The notes: generated by a model from the sequence alone, not told the origin. Counted from the first letter of the stretch, positions 27,828-36,338 are shown. The stretch: DNA of 64,000 nucleotides from Candidatus Tectimicrobiota bacterium (GCA_026005175.1 BPKO01000013.1:1-64000), one strand, 5' to 3'. A program made the numbers and translations.

Positions 27828-29232
27828 CCGGCCAGCGCCGGTGCCAGGAGGTGTGCTGCTCGTACGCGTAGGCCAGGCGCAGTATCGTGGCCTCGTCGAA
27901 GGGGCGGCCGGCGAGCTGCAGCCCGATGGGCAGCCCCTCGTTGCTAAAGCCGCAGGGCAGGGAGAGGGCCGGCAGGCCGGTGAGGTTGAAGGGGCGGGTG
28001 AAGCGGGCCAAGTTGGCCGCCACCACCACCTCGCTGCCGCCCAAGCGCACCACCGGCTCGTCGAGGCGCGGCGCCGGCAGCAGCGTCGTCGGCGTGGCCA
28101 GAGCGTCGACGCGCCGCAGCGCCTCGCCGACTTCCTGGCACAGCAGGGCGCGAAAGCGCTGCGCTTTCAGGTAGTGCGCCCCCAGCACCGTGCTGCCCAG
28201 CGCCAGCCGCAGGCGCACGTCGGCGCCGTAGTCCTGCGGCCGCGTGCGCAGCCAGGCCTCGTGCACGGCGTAAGCCTCAGTGACCATGATGGCCAGGGAG
28301 GCGCCGGGCACATCGCGCATCAGGGGGAGGTCGAGGTCTACGCAGGTCACGCCCAGCTCGCGCAGCACCGCCAGGGCGGCCTCCACAGCACGAGCCACCT
28401 GCTCGTCGAGCTGCTCGAAAAAGAAGGGGCGCGGCACGCCCAGGCGCAGGCCGCGCACCTCGCCGCGCAAGGCCCCGGCATAGTCAGGGACCGGCAGGCG
28501 GCGGGTAGTGGGGTCGGCGGGGTCATGGCCGGCAATGGCTTGCAGCACCAGGGCGGCGTCGGTCACGCTGCGGGTGAGCGGCCCCGGGTGGTCAAGCGAC
28601 CAGCAGAGGGGAAAGACACCGTGGCGGCTGACGCGCCCGTAAGTGGGCTTGAGGCCAACCACGCCGCACAGGGCAGCAGGAATGCGCACCGAGCCGCCGG
28701 TGTCGGTGCCCAGGGTGGCCATGGCCAGCCCGGCGCGGGTGGCCACCGCCGAGCCACCGCTTGAGCCCCCGGGAAGGCGCGTGGGGTCCCAGGGATTGCA
28801 CGGCGTGCCGTAGTGGGGGTTGATGGACGTGGCACCCCAGGCGAATTCGTGCAGGTTGAGGGTGCCCAGCAGCACGGCCCCGGCGTCTTCGAGGCGCTGT
28901 ACCACGGTGGCTTGCTGCTGCGCCACGTGCTGCGCCAGGATCTGCGAGCCGCAGGTCATGCGCACGCCGCGAATAGCAAAGAGATCTTTGACGGCCACGG
29001 GGATGCCGTGCAGGGGGCCGCGGTACTGGCCGCGGGCAATCTCCGCCTCGGCGCGCCGCGCCGCGGCCAGCGCCCGCTCGGGCAGCACGGTGAGGTAGGC
29101 CCGCAGGCGGTCGTTCTCCCGGGCGATGCGCTCCAGGTGCGCTTGTGTTACCTCCACCGGCGACACCTCGCGCCGCTGCAGCCGCGGCGCCAGCTCGGCA
29201 ATGGTAAAGCGGGTGAGTTCCTCAGCCGCCAT
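27793..29232 (-). CDS. amidase signature-family enzyme (GatA/AtzE-like)
   Basis: 479-residue amidase with an intact Ser-cisSer-Lys triad: Lys82 in IPVAVKDLFA, the serine pair in GGSSGGSAVAT (157-158), and nucleophile Ser181 in DTGGSVRIPAALCG. It hydrolyses an amide or, as GatA, supplies ammonia to tRNA-bound amino acids. ATG 29232 is preferred to the upstream in-frame ATG (29256) because AGGAGAG is correctly spaced. It overlaps the GatC-like gene by 11 bases. No gatB is in the window, so the pair may instead be an amidase with an accessory subunit, as in the AtzE-AtzG system for biuret or similar substrates. The gene's end overlaps DUF493 on the other strand. Confidence 0.9.
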   Translation of the reverse strand: MAAEELTRFTIAELAPRLQRREVSPVEVTQAHLERIARENDRLRAYLTVLPERALAAARRAEAEIARGQYRGPLHGIPVAVKDLFAIRGVRMTCGSQILAQHVAQQQATVVQRLEDAGAVLLGTLNLHEFAWGATSINPHYGTPCNPWDPTRLPGGSSGGSAVATRAGLAMATLGTDTGGSVRIPAALCGVVGLKPTYGRVSRHGVFPLCWSLDHPGPLTRSVTDAALVLQAIAGHDPADPTTRRLPVPDYAGALRGEVRGLRLGVPRPFFFEQLDEQVARAVEAALAVLRELGVTCVDLDLPLMRDVPGASLAIMVTEAYAVHEAWLRTRPQDYGADVRLRLALGSTVLGAHYLKAQRFRALLCQEVGEALRRVDALATPTTLLPAPRLDEPVVRLGGSEVVVAANLARFTRPFNLTGLPALSLPCGFSNEGLPIGLQLAGRPFDEATILRLAYAYEQHTSWHRRWPATALGSRGGAA

Positions 29233-29428
29233 CGCCCTCTCCTGGCAGGCAGGCAAAGCGCAGCGCCGGCTCTACCGCGGCCAGGTCCAGCGCCTCGAGC
29301 CGGTGCAGCTCGGCCAGCAGGGCTGCCGCCTGCGGCACGAGTTCCGCCAGCTCGGCATCGCCAAAGGGCAGCCCGGCCAGGGCAGCCAGCTGCCGCAGGG
29401 TTTCCAGGGTGACGGGGGACTCGGCCAT
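29222..29428 (-). CDS. GatC-like small subunit
   Basis: 68 residues in the GatC/AtzG mould: an N-terminal segment (VTLETLRQLAALAGLPFGDAE) and a conserved linker (LAAVEPALRF) of the kind that wraps around an amidase. It lies directly before the amidase gene with an 11-base overlap, as GatC precedes GatA. ATG 29428 is chosen over the longer frame (29470) because AGAGGAG stands before it and a promoter-like element overlaps the longer form's start. It follows an extended -10 motif at 29461-29469. Confidence 0.78.
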   Translation of the reverse strand: MAESPVTLETLRQLAALAGLPFGDAELAELVPQAAALLAELHRLEALDLAAVEPALRFACLPGEGDGG

Positions 29429-29460
29429 GAACGTCTCCTCTGTGGCAGGCATGCCGGCAC

Positions 29461-29469
29461 ATTGTACCA
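29461..29469 (-). promoter_or_regulatory. candidate extended -10 promoter for gatC-like/amidase
   Basis: TGGTACAAT on the minus strand, identical to the element before hyuA, and its -10 also ends 33 bases from the start codon. The repeated geometry makes it likely to be real. Confidence 0.45.
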
Positions 29470-29483
29470 CAGCCGCGGAGGCC

Positions 29484-29512
29484 TTGCCTCCGTCCAGGCC
29501 TTTTGCTATAAA
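29484..29512 (+). promoter_or_regulatory. candidate sigma-70-type promoter for the gene at 29551
   Basis: TTGCCT and TATAAA with a 17-base spacer. -35 matches four of six, -10 five of six. It is divergent from the amidase promoter, with a predicted start near 29519 and about 30 bases of leader. Confidence 0.6.
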
Positions 29513-29550
29513 GAGCCCGGACCGCGCAACGCCTTACGGGAGATCCCGCC

Positions 29551-31104
29551 ATGACCCGCCCCGATGCCGTGCACCTGCGCCAAATGGACGACTATATCCT
29601 CGACGGCAAGTACCACGAGGCCACCGAGCTCTTCTGCCAGCTGGCCACCGCCGGCCACCCCGTGCCCGACTTGGTGGTGCACGTGATGGAAACCGCCGCC
29701 CCTTACCTGCACGTGCCGGCGCACCAGAAGCTGCTGCCCAACGGCGAGTTTCGCAACGTCAACTACGACCATACCATTCTCGGCATTCGGGCCGGCATGC
29801 GCCTCATGCCTTACCTGTCGGACAAAGAGAAGTACCTGACCCTCGTCCAGGCCGTTTACTACGTGCCGCAGGGGCTCGACATCTGGTCGCAGCTCGACTG
29901 CGGGTTTCCCGGCCACTATTCGCGCGAGCAGGAGCGTTGCCCCGAAGACCAGATCCGCAAGGAGCTGCACTGCTACTTCGAGGATCAGGAGCCGCTGGTG
30001 GAGGGCTCGGTAGAAGAGCGCTTCCAGCGCCTGCTGTACGCCCTTACCCACGGCGACCGGGTGACCGGCTACCGCCTCTTCCTGGGGCTGGCGCAGCTGC
30101 CCGAGGTGCGCCGGCGCCTGGAGGACACCTTGCTCTTTGCCGCCATCATCGACCAGCAGGAGTTCAACTCCTTCCGCCGCGTGCGCCACATCGGCCACAA
30201 GGCCATCCGCATCCGCTCCATGTTCGATATTGCCCACTGGCTGGGCTGGGAGCGGGCCCACAGCTTTTTCTACGTCGGCGTGCCTGACTTGGCCACGCTG
30301 CCCATTTTTCACTCGCTCTATGACCACGCCAGCGTGGTGCTGGGCATGACGTTCAAGGGCGAGCAGTATACGCTGCACACCCGCAACACGGCGCTGCTCG
30401 ACCCCCAGCGGCAAGAGCGCTTCATCGGCCGCATCCTGGAAGGCGACCCCCTGGCGGTGAGCGAGGAGATCACCGCCTTGCTGCAGCAGGGCTACGCCCT
30501 GCGCAGCATCGCCGACACGGTGATGCTGGCCCACGCCCGCCACTGCGTGGAGAAGCTGCGCGCCCCTATTGCCTATACCGTGCCCACGCACAGTTTTGAT
30601 TACTGCAACGTCATCAACCACTGGCTGCGGGCGTTTCGCAACCCCCACCAGGCCAAGGCGGTCTACCTGGGGGCCTGGTTCGTCACCGACACCATCCGCG
30701 AAGTGGACTGGTATCCTGACGTGCCCGAGGTGGAAAAGCCCGACCCGGCGCCGTTTCGCCGCTGGGCCGACGGCCTGGCGCGGCGCCAGGTGCTGGCCGC
30801 GCTGGAGGAAGCCATCGCCGCCCAGGACGCCTCGCGCGCCATGGCCCTGGTGCAGTCATACGTGGAGCGCACCGCCGAGCGCGACGAGCTCATACGCCTG
30901 CTGGTGCACTGCGCCGGCAAGTTCCAGGGCGACGCCCACATCTTCCGCAATGCCCGCTCGATGATCGAGGAGTACACGGCGAGCACGTGCAGCGAGGCGC
31001 AGAAGAACGTCTTCTTTGTGGCCTGGGCCAAGTTCCTGGCGTTTTACAAAAAGCGCACCCTGTCGACAGCCTGCTATGACCTCTACCATCGCTACTTTGT
31101 CTGA
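29551..31104 (+). CDS. unrecognised 517-residue protein, paralogue of 21555-23159
   Basis: Same unrecognised family as the protein at 21555-23159: shared blocks PYLHVPAHQK (51-60), NYDHTILG, YYVPQGLDIW, PGHYSRE, GHKAIRIR (215-222), GWERAHSFFYVGVPD (232-246) and, near the C-terminus, THSFDYCNVINHWL. This copy lacks the proline-rich insert and ends with an extra C-terminal tail of about 80 residues (to DLYHRYFV). His54 and His58, His74, His122, His216 and His237 match those of the paralogue. No signal peptide or membrane helix. It has its own promoter and is divergent from the amidase pair. An acyl-CoA ligase follows 24 bases later, a hint of acyl or lipid metabolism. Confidence 0.85.
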   Translation: MTRPDAVHLRQMDDYILDGKYHEATELFCQLATAGHPVPDLVVHVMETAAPYLHVPAHQKLLPNGEFRNVNYDHTILGIRAGMRLMPYLSDKEKYLTLVQAVYYVPQGLDIWSQLDCGFPGHYSREQERCPEDQIRKELHCYFEDQEPLVEGSVEERFQRLLYALTHGDRVTGYRLFLGLAQLPEVRRRLEDTLLFAAIIDQQEFNSFRRVRHIGHKAIRIRSMFDIAHWLGWERAHSFFYVGVPDLATLPIFHSLYDHASVVLGMTFKGEQYTLHTRNTALLDPQRQERFIGRILEGDPLAVSEEITALLQQGYALRSIADTVMLAHARHCVEKLRAPIAYTVPTHSFDYCNVINHWLRAFRNPHQAKAVYLGAWFVTDTIREVDWYPDVPEVEKPDPAPFRRWADGLARRQVLAALEEAIAAQDASRAMALVQSYVERTAERDELIRLLVHCAGKFQGDAHIFRNARSMIEEYTASTCSEAQKNVFFVAWAKFLAFYKKRTLSTACYDLYHRYFV

Positions 31105-31128
31105 GCTCGCCACACGGAGGAGGCCATC

Positions 31129-32724
31129 ATGTTCTTGCCCCTGACGCCGCTGCACTTCTTGCAGCGTGCCGCGCGGCTCTTCCCCACCAAAACGGCGGTG
31201 GTGGACGGCGCGCGGCGCTACACGTACGCCACCTTGCAAGAGCGCGTCCACCGCCTGGCCAACGCCCTGCGCCAGCTGGGGGTGGGCAAAGGGGACAAAG
31301 TGGCCGTGCTCTCTCCCAACAGCCACCGCATGCTGGAGAGCTTCTTTGCGGTGCCCCAGCTCGGCGCCGTGCTCACCCCCCTCAACTACCGCCTCACCAC
31401 CCCGGAGTTTGCTTACATTCTGGAGCACTCCGAGAGCAAGGTGGTGCTCGTCGACTGGGAGTACGCCCACCAGCTGGCGCCGCTCACGTCCCGGCTGGCC
31501 GGGGTGCAACACTACGTCTTGCTGCGCGACGAAGAACCCCCTACGGCGCCGCTGCCGGCTGAGGACTACGAGGCGCTGCTGGCTGCCGCCAGCCCCGAGC
31601 CGCCGCCGCCGGTCGAGCTTGCCGAAACCGACATTGCCACCCTCAACTACACCAGCGGCACCACGGCGCAGCCCAAAGGGGTGATGCTCAGCCACCGCGC
31701 CTGCGTCATCAACGCCATCAACTACATCGTGGCGCTTCACGTGCGCCCCACCGACGTCTACCTGCACACCCTGCCCATGTTCCACGCCAACGGCTGGGGC
31801 GGCATCTGGGCCCTGGCTGGCCTGGGCGGCACGCAGGTGTGCCTGCGCAAGGTGGAGGCGCAGGCGGTCTTCGAGCTCATGGAGCGCGAAGGGGTAACCC
31901 TGGCCTGCGCCGCGCCCACGGTGCTGGTGACCCTGGCCAGCTATGAGAAGGCGCGAGACTACCGCCTGGCGCCGGGCCTGCGCATCGGCACCGGCGGCGC
32001 GCCGCCGGCCGCCGCGGTGCTGCGCAACATGGAGGCGCTGGGCATCGAGGTCATCCACCTCTACGGCCTCACCGAGACCGGCCCCTTCCTCACGTCTTGC
32101 GAGTGGCAGCCGGCCTGGGAGGCCCTGGCGGTGGAAGAGCGCTACCGCCGCAAGGCCCGCCAGGGCATCGCCCAGCTGCTCACCGACGTGCGCGTCGTCG
32201 ACGCGCAGGGGCGCGAGGTGGCCTGGGACGGCAAGACCGTCGGCGAAATCGTCGCCCGCGGCAACAACGTCATGGAGGGCTACTACAAGCAGCCCGAGGA
32301 AACCGCAAAGGTGCTGCGCGGCGGCTGGCTGCACACCGGCGACCTGGCGGTGGTGCACCCCGACGGCTACATCGAGGTGGTGGACCGCGCCAAGGACGTG
32401 ATCATCAGCGGCGGCGAGAACATCTCTTCGGTGGAAGTGGAGGCCACCCTCTACGACCACCCGGCGGTGCTGGAAGCGGCGGTGGTGGGGGTGCCCGACG
32501 CCAAGTGGGGCGAGGTGCCCAAGGCCATCGTGGTGCTCAAGCCCGGGCAGCAGGCCACGGAGGAAGAGCTCATCGCGTTCTGCCGGGCCCGCATGGCCCA
32601 CTTCAAAGCCCCCAAGTCGGTGGAGTTCGTCGCCAGCCTGCCCAAGACGGCCACCGGCAAGATCCAGAAGTTCGCCCTGCGCGAGCGCTACTGGCAAGGC
32701 TACGACAAGCGCGTGCAGGGCTAG
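31129..32724 (+). CDS. AMP-dependent acyl-CoA synthetase (medium/long-chain type)
   Basis: 531-residue member of the ANL (AMP-binding) family, which activates a carboxylic acid to acyl-CoA at the cost of ATP. The P-loop motif is TSGTTAQPKGVMLSH; then YGLTETGP, the hinge region TGDLAVVHPDGYIEVVDRAK, and the C-terminal catalytic lysine motif PKTATGKIQKFALR. All conserved residues are present. ATG 31129 follows GGAGGAGG. It follows the unknown-family gene on the same strand and ends 4 bases inside the convergent PEGA-like gene. Confidence 0.95.
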   Translation: MFLPLTPLHFLQRAARLFPTKTAVVDGARRYTYATLQERVHRLANALRQLGVGKGDKVAVLSPNSHRMLESFFAVPQLGAVLTPLNYRLTTPEFAYILEHSESKVVLVDWEYAHQLAPLTSRLAGVQHYVLLRDEEPPTAPLPAEDYEALLAAASPEPPPPVELAETDIATLNYTSGTTAQPKGVMLSHRACVINAINYIVALHVRPTDVYLHTLPMFHANGWGGIWALAGLGGTQVCLRKVEAQAVFELMEREGVTLACAAPTVLVTLASYEKARDYRLAPGLRIGTGGAPPAAAVLRNMEALGIEVIHLYGLTETGPFLTSCEWQPAWEALAVEERYRRKARQGIAQLLTDVRVVDAQGREVAWDGKTVGEIVARGNNVMEGYYKQPEETAKVLRGGWLHTGDLAVVHPDGYIEVVDRAKDVIISGGENISSVEVEATLYDHPAVLEAAVVGVPDAKWGEVPKAIVVLKPGQQATEEELIAFCRARMAHFKAPKSVEFVASLPKTATGKIQKFALRERYWQGYDKRVQG

Positions 32725-33194
32725 CGCTGCACGCGCACCACCACCGTGGTGCCTGCCGGCACCTGTACCACGCGCTCGTAAGCCCGGCCGTTGACTTGCA
32801 GGCGCACCACGTGCCGCCCTGGCGCGACCGCCAGGCGCAGCGGGCCGTGGTGTGGCAAGGGGCCCACAGAAGCCCCGTCCACGTAAAGGGCGTCGAGGGG
32901 AAAAAACAGCTCGAGGTGCAGCACCGCCCGCGGGTGCCGGTGCACGATGTGGTGCACGTGCCACCGCGGGACGTAGACGTGCTTTTCTACCACCACCACA
33001 CAGCGGGGGTGGTGCCTGTGAACGAAATGGCGGTGCGGCGGTGCCCCCAACCAGACGTCGAGGTGGAGCCCGTGGTGGTGCGCATGCCCATGGGGGCTGC
33101 GGTGCCAGGCCACGGCCGGCTGCGGTCCTAAGAGCCCAATTCCCAAAATCGCCCCGGCCAGCAGGACGAGGAACCCTTTCGCGCGCTTGCTCAT
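32721..33194 (-). CDS. secreted His-rich protein with PEGA-like domain
   Basis: 157 residues. The N-terminus is a signal peptide (hydrophobic about 9-24, AVA cleavage site near residue 29). The middle part (about 30-95) is strongly histidine-rich with many HH and HxH pairs, possibly metal-binding. The last part, DALYVDGASVGPLPHHGPL to the end, resembles the PEGA domain found in surface proteins (VDG... G... GRHVVRLQ). The start has AGGAGAAGGAG upstream. It is divergent from an ECF sigma gene; both flanks carry GGAAC-like sequence, so it may be a target of that sigma factor. Confidence 0.8.
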   Translation of the reverse strand: MSKRAKGFLVLLAGAILGIGLLGPQPAVAWHRSPHGHAHHHGLHLDVWLGAPPHRHFVHRHHPRCVVVVEKHVYVPRWHVHHIVHRHPRAVLHLELFFPLDALYVDGASVGPLPHHGPLRLAVAPGRHVVRLQVNGRAYERVVQVPAGTTVVVRVQR

Positions 33195-33233
33195 ACCGGA
33201 CTCCTTCTCCTAACGCACAGGGCTTTTGCCAGG

Positions 33234-33317
33234 GGAGTTCCCTCACGGACGCCTGGCTGCCGCGCGCCCGGGACGAAAAATTTTTTCGCTTTTGGTTACC
33301 AGGGGTTGCCGGAACTT
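33234..33317. promoter_or_regulatory. divergent region with two ECF-like GGAACT motifs
   Basis: GGAACTT at 33311-33317 faces the sigma gene, and GGAACT (read on the minus strand, 33234-33243 region) faces the His-rich gene. These resemble the -35 (GGAACTT) of ECF sigma promoters. Suitable -10 elements at the usual distance are not clear, so the call is tentative. An A/T run near 33279-33290 lies between the two. Confidence 0.3.
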
Positions 33318-33365
33318 GCCGGGGGCGACGCGACACATTTGGCCCGCTCGGGGAACTACCTCACG

Positions 33366-33935
33366 ATGAACTGGGACCGGCTGCGCCCCGCTGACCAGAG
33401 CGTGCACGAGGCCATTGCCGCCGGCGACTACCGGCGCGCCCTGGAGGCGCTGGTGGCGGGGTACCAGCACCCGGTGGTGGGCTTCTGCACGCACATGCTG
33501 GGCGATGCCGCGCTGGGGGAGGACGTGGCGCAGGACGTCTTCCTGGCTGCCTATGCGGCCATGCCCGGCTTTCACCGCCACGCCTCGGTGCGCACCTGGC
33601 TGTTTGCCATTGCCCGCAAGCGCTGCTTGCAGGTGCTGCGCAACCGCCGCCGCCAGGCCCGCCTCGCCCGGCTCAAGCAACACTGGCTGGCCGCCGGGGC
33701 CCATCGCCAGCCGCCGCCTTCCCCGGAGGCAGAAGCGGACAGCGCGGTGCAGCGCGTGCAGGCGGGGCTGCAGCGGCTCCCCGAGGCGGAGCGCGCTTTG
33801 CTGCTGATGCGCTACGAGCTGGGCTTGCCCCTGACCGAAGTGGCCCACATCCTGGGGACCTCGGTGAGCAGCGTGCGCCGGCGGCTGGCGCGGGCCCTGA
33901 GGCGGCTGCAGGAGGCGATGGCAGATGACGCCTGA
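33366..33935 (+). CDS. ECF-type RNA polymerase sigma factor
   Basis: 189-residue sigma factor with region 2 (YQHPVVGFCTHMLGDAALGEDVAQDVFLAAY) and region 4 (LPEAERALLLMRYELGLPLTEVAHILG plus SVSSVRRRLARALRRL, a helix-turn-helix). There is no extended C-terminus. ATG 33366 is preferred over the upstream TTG 33306, whose extra sequence does not look coding. The last bases overlap the following gene by 11 bases. The neighbouring His-rich secreted protein on the other strand may be its target. Confidence 0.88.
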   Translation: MNWDRLRPADQSVHEAIAAGDYRRALEALVAGYQHPVVGFCTHMLGDAALGEDVAQDVFLAAYAAMPGFHRHASVRTWLFAIARKRCLQVLRNRRRQARLARLKQHWLAAGAHRQPPPSPEAEADSAVQRVQAGLQRLPEAERALLLMRYELGLPLTEVAHILGTSVSSVRRRLARALRRLQEAMADDA

Positions 33936-34656
33936 GGAACTGGCGCGCCGCGAAGCGGCAGCACACGCGCAGGTGGCGGCGCTGCGTGCCCTGGCAGAAA
34001 CAGAGCGCGCCACCCCGGGCTTTGCCGCGCGGGTGCTGGCTGCTGCCGGGGGCGTGCGCCCGCGCCGCGCTGCGGCCCTCCCCGTGCCGGCAGGGCTCCT
34101 GGTGCTGCTGGGGCTGGCCCTCCTTGGCGCCGTGCCGCAGTACCTGGCCTGGTTCCAGGCGCTGCGCCTGAAGGTGCCGCCGGCGGCGGTGGCCGTGGCG
34201 CGCCTGCAAGAGCAGCTGTGGCAGCGCAATTTTGCCTGTGCCGGGCAGCTCGACGCGCGCTCGGGCAACTACGCGGCGCTGACCACCGAGGCGGTGGTGG
34301 TGGTGGTGTGGGCCTGCCCCTCGGGCGACGTCCTGCTCACCGTGGAGTCGCCCGCGGGGGCCTTTCCGCGGCGCAGCCTGTGGATTGCCCACGACGATCC
34401 GCTGCTGCGGCAGGGACTGGCCACCCTCTGGCCGCGCCTGCTGCCGGTGGCGCAGGCGGCGGAAAAGCCCCGGCGCCCGGCGCCCATGGTGCGCGTGCTC
34501 TGCCAGCGGTGGCTGCCGCGGCGCCTGGTCTGGCGGCACGTGCAGCTGGCCGACGGCCGCTGCCAGGAGGAAGTGGTCAATCCGCGCACCGGCCGCGTGG
34601 TGCAGCGCCGGCTGGCGCCCTGCGCCCTTGCCTGCGGCCCCCCGGGCCGGCCCTGA
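33925..34656 (+). CDS. putative membrane-anchored anti-sigma factor
   Basis: 243 residues. A charged N-terminus (about 1-48, likely cytoplasmic) is followed by one hydrophobic segment near residues 52-68 and a C-terminal part (about 75-243), probably periplasmic, with four or more Cys (WACPSGDV, VLCQRW, DGRCQEE, APCALACG). This layout and the overlap with the sigma gene fit an anti-sigma factor, but no clear family match is recognised. The cysteines might sense redox or metal, which is inference. Confidence 0.6.
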   Translation: MTPEELARREAAAHAQVAALRALAETERATPGFAARVLAAAGGVRPRRAAALPVPAGLLVLLGLALLGAVPQYLAWFQALRLKVPPAAVAVARLQEQLWQRNFACAGQLDARSGNYAALTTEAVVVVVWACPSGDVLLTVESPAGAFPRRSLWIAHDDPLLRQGLATLWPRLLPVAQAAEKPRRPAPMVRVLCQRWLPRRLVWRHVQLADGRCQEEVVNPRTGRVVQRRLAPCALACGPPGRP

Positions 34657-34662
34657 ACCCGC

Positions 34663-34691
34663 TTGCACCCGCCGGTGGCTTGCGGTACAAC
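34663..34691 (+). promoter_or_regulatory. candidate promoter for hpnR
   Basis: TTGCAC and TACAAC with a 17-base spacer (four of six for -10), 109 bases before the hpnR start. Confidence 0.4.
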
Positions 34692-34799
34692 TCTTCTTGC
34701 CTCAGGCCGCTTCTTGCCCCTCCTGCCTCCCGGTATTCCCCGTAGCGGCCGCCGCGGCTCTGGGGTGTGTCGTCCCCGTCTTGGGCAAAGGAGTGCGGC

Positions 34800-36299
34800 A
34801 TGCGCGTCCTCTTCGTGCACCCCAGCTGCTTGCTTTACTCCGAGCTCTACCTGCGGCTTGAGCCCTTGGGGCTAGAGCGCGTGGCCCAGGCGGCGCGCGC
34901 CGCCGGCCACCAGGTGCGGCTGCTCGACCTGCAGGTGGCCCGCCACCGCGACTTTTTCCGCGCCCTGGAGACTTTCCGGCCTCAGGCCATCGGCTTTTCC
35001 CTCAACTACCTGGCCAACGTGCCGGAAGTGCTCGACCTGGCGCAGGCGAGCAAGGCCCGCCTGCCCGAGTGCTTCGTCTTTATCGGCGGCCACAGCGCCT
35101 CCTTCATCGCCCCCGAGCTGCTGCAGCACGCGCCGCAGGCCGTCGACTGCGTGGTGCGCGGCGAAGGGGAGCCGGTGATCGCGCCCTTGCTTGCCGCCTG
35201 GCCCGAGGGTCCCCTGGAGCACTTGCCCGGCGTCGTTACCCGCCACGGCATGGGCCCGCCGCCGCCGCTGCTCGAGCGCCTCGACGCCTACCTGCCGGCG
35301 CGCGACTTGACACGCCGGCGCCGCAAGTACTTCATCGGCCAGCTCGACCCCTGCGCCTCGGTGGAGTTTTCCCGCGGCTGCCCCTGGGACTGCGCTTTCT
35401 GCAGCGCCTGGACGTTTTACGGCCGCGCCTACCGCCAGCTCTCCCCGGAAGCCGCCGCCGAAGACCTGGCCCGCCTGCGCGAGCCCAACGTCTTTATCGT
35501 CGACGACGTGGCCTTCGTCCATCCCGAGCACGGGCTGGCCATTGGCCGCGAAGTGGAAAAGCGGCGCATCCGCAAGCAGTACTACCTGGAGACGCGCTGC
35601 GACGTGCTGCTGCGCCACCGCGAGGTCTTTGCTTATTGGCGGCGCCTGGGCCTCAAGTACCTCTTTTTGGGCCTGGAAGCCCTCGACGAGGAAGGGCTGC
35701 GGCTGCACCGCAAGCGCGTCACCCCGGGCGAGAATTTCAAAGCCTTGGAGGTGGCCCGGCAGCTGGGCATCGCGGTGGCCGTCAACCTCATCGCCGACCC
35801 CGACTGGGACGAGCGCCGCTTTGAGATCGTGCGCGAGTGGGCCACCAGCGTGCCGGAAATCGTCCACCTTACCGTCAACACCCCTTACCCCGGCACCGAG
35901 ACCTGGTACACGGAAGCGCGCCAGCTGACCACTTACGACTACCGCCTCTTCGACGTGCAGCATGCCGTGCTGCCCACCCGCCTCCCCCTGCAGCGCTTTT
36001 ACGAGGAGCTGGTCAAGACGCAGGCGGTGCTCAACCGCAAGCACCTGGGCTTTGCTGCGCTGCGCCGCGTGGGCACCACGGCGCTCTCCTTGCTGCTGCG
36101 CGGCCAGACCAACTTCCTGCGCATGCTCTGGAAGTTCCCGCGCGTCTACAACGCGCAGCGCCAGTACGCCGACCACTTCCGCCCGGTGCGCTACGCCCTC
36201 TCGCCACCGCCGGCCACCCGCCCGGCGGCCACCGCCCTCTACGTGCACCTGCCGGCCACGGTGCAGCGCCGCGCCGCGCGCCAGGGATCCCAGGGCTGA
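34800..36299 (+). CDS. hpnR: hopanoid C-3 methylase (B12-binding radical SAM)
   Basis: 499-residue HpnR, which methylates carbon 3 of hopanoids, the sterol-like lipids of bacterial membranes. The N-terminus has a cobalamin-binding Rossmann-like fold (VLFVHPSCLLYSELYLRLEP), and the radical SAM cluster is CPWDCAFC (Cys194, Cys198, Cys201). The blocks FIGGHSASF, VVRGEGE, RRRKYFIGQLDPCASVEFSR and LTVNTPYPGTETW match what I remember of HpnR. ATG 34800 has AAAGGAG upstream. No other hopanoid gene (squalene-hopene cyclase, HpnA-H) is in the window, so hpnR is isolated here. The lipid product would be a marker of interest for 3-methylhopanoid producers. Confidence 0.88.
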   Translation: MRVLFVHPSCLLYSELYLRLEPLGLERVAQAARAAGHQVRLLDLQVARHRDFFRALETFRPQAIGFSLNYLANVPEVLDLAQASKARLPECFVFIGGHSASFIAPELLQHAPQAVDCVVRGEGEPVIAPLLAAWPEGPLEHLPGVVTRHGMGPPPPLLERLDAYLPARDLTRRRRKYFIGQLDPCASVEFSRGCPWDCAFCSAWTFYGRAYRQLSPEAAAEDLARLREPNVFIVDDVAFVHPEHGLAIGREVEKRRIRKQYYLETRCDVLLRHREVFAYWRRLGLKYLFLGLEALDEEGLRLHRKRVTPGENFKALEVARQLGIAVAVNLIADPDWDERRFEIVREWATSVPEIVHLTVNTPYPGTETWYTEARQLTTYDYRLFDVQHAVLPTRLPLQRFYEELVKTQAVLNRKHLGFAALRRVGTTALSLLLRGQTNFLRMLWKFPRVYNAQRQYADHFRPVRYALSPPPATRPAATALYVHLPATVQRRAARQGSQG

Positions 36300-36309
36300 G
36301 GCCACCGTC

Positions 36310-36338
36310 TTGCCCGCTGTGACCCGGTGTGCTATATA
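36310..36338 (+). promoter_or_regulatory. candidate promoter for the ammonium transporter gene
   Basis: TTGCCC and TATATA with a 17-base spacer (four of six each). The start codon is GTG 36396, about 50 bases beyond the predicted transcription start. No sigma-54 box (TGGCAC-N5-TTGC) was seen. Confidence 0.5.
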
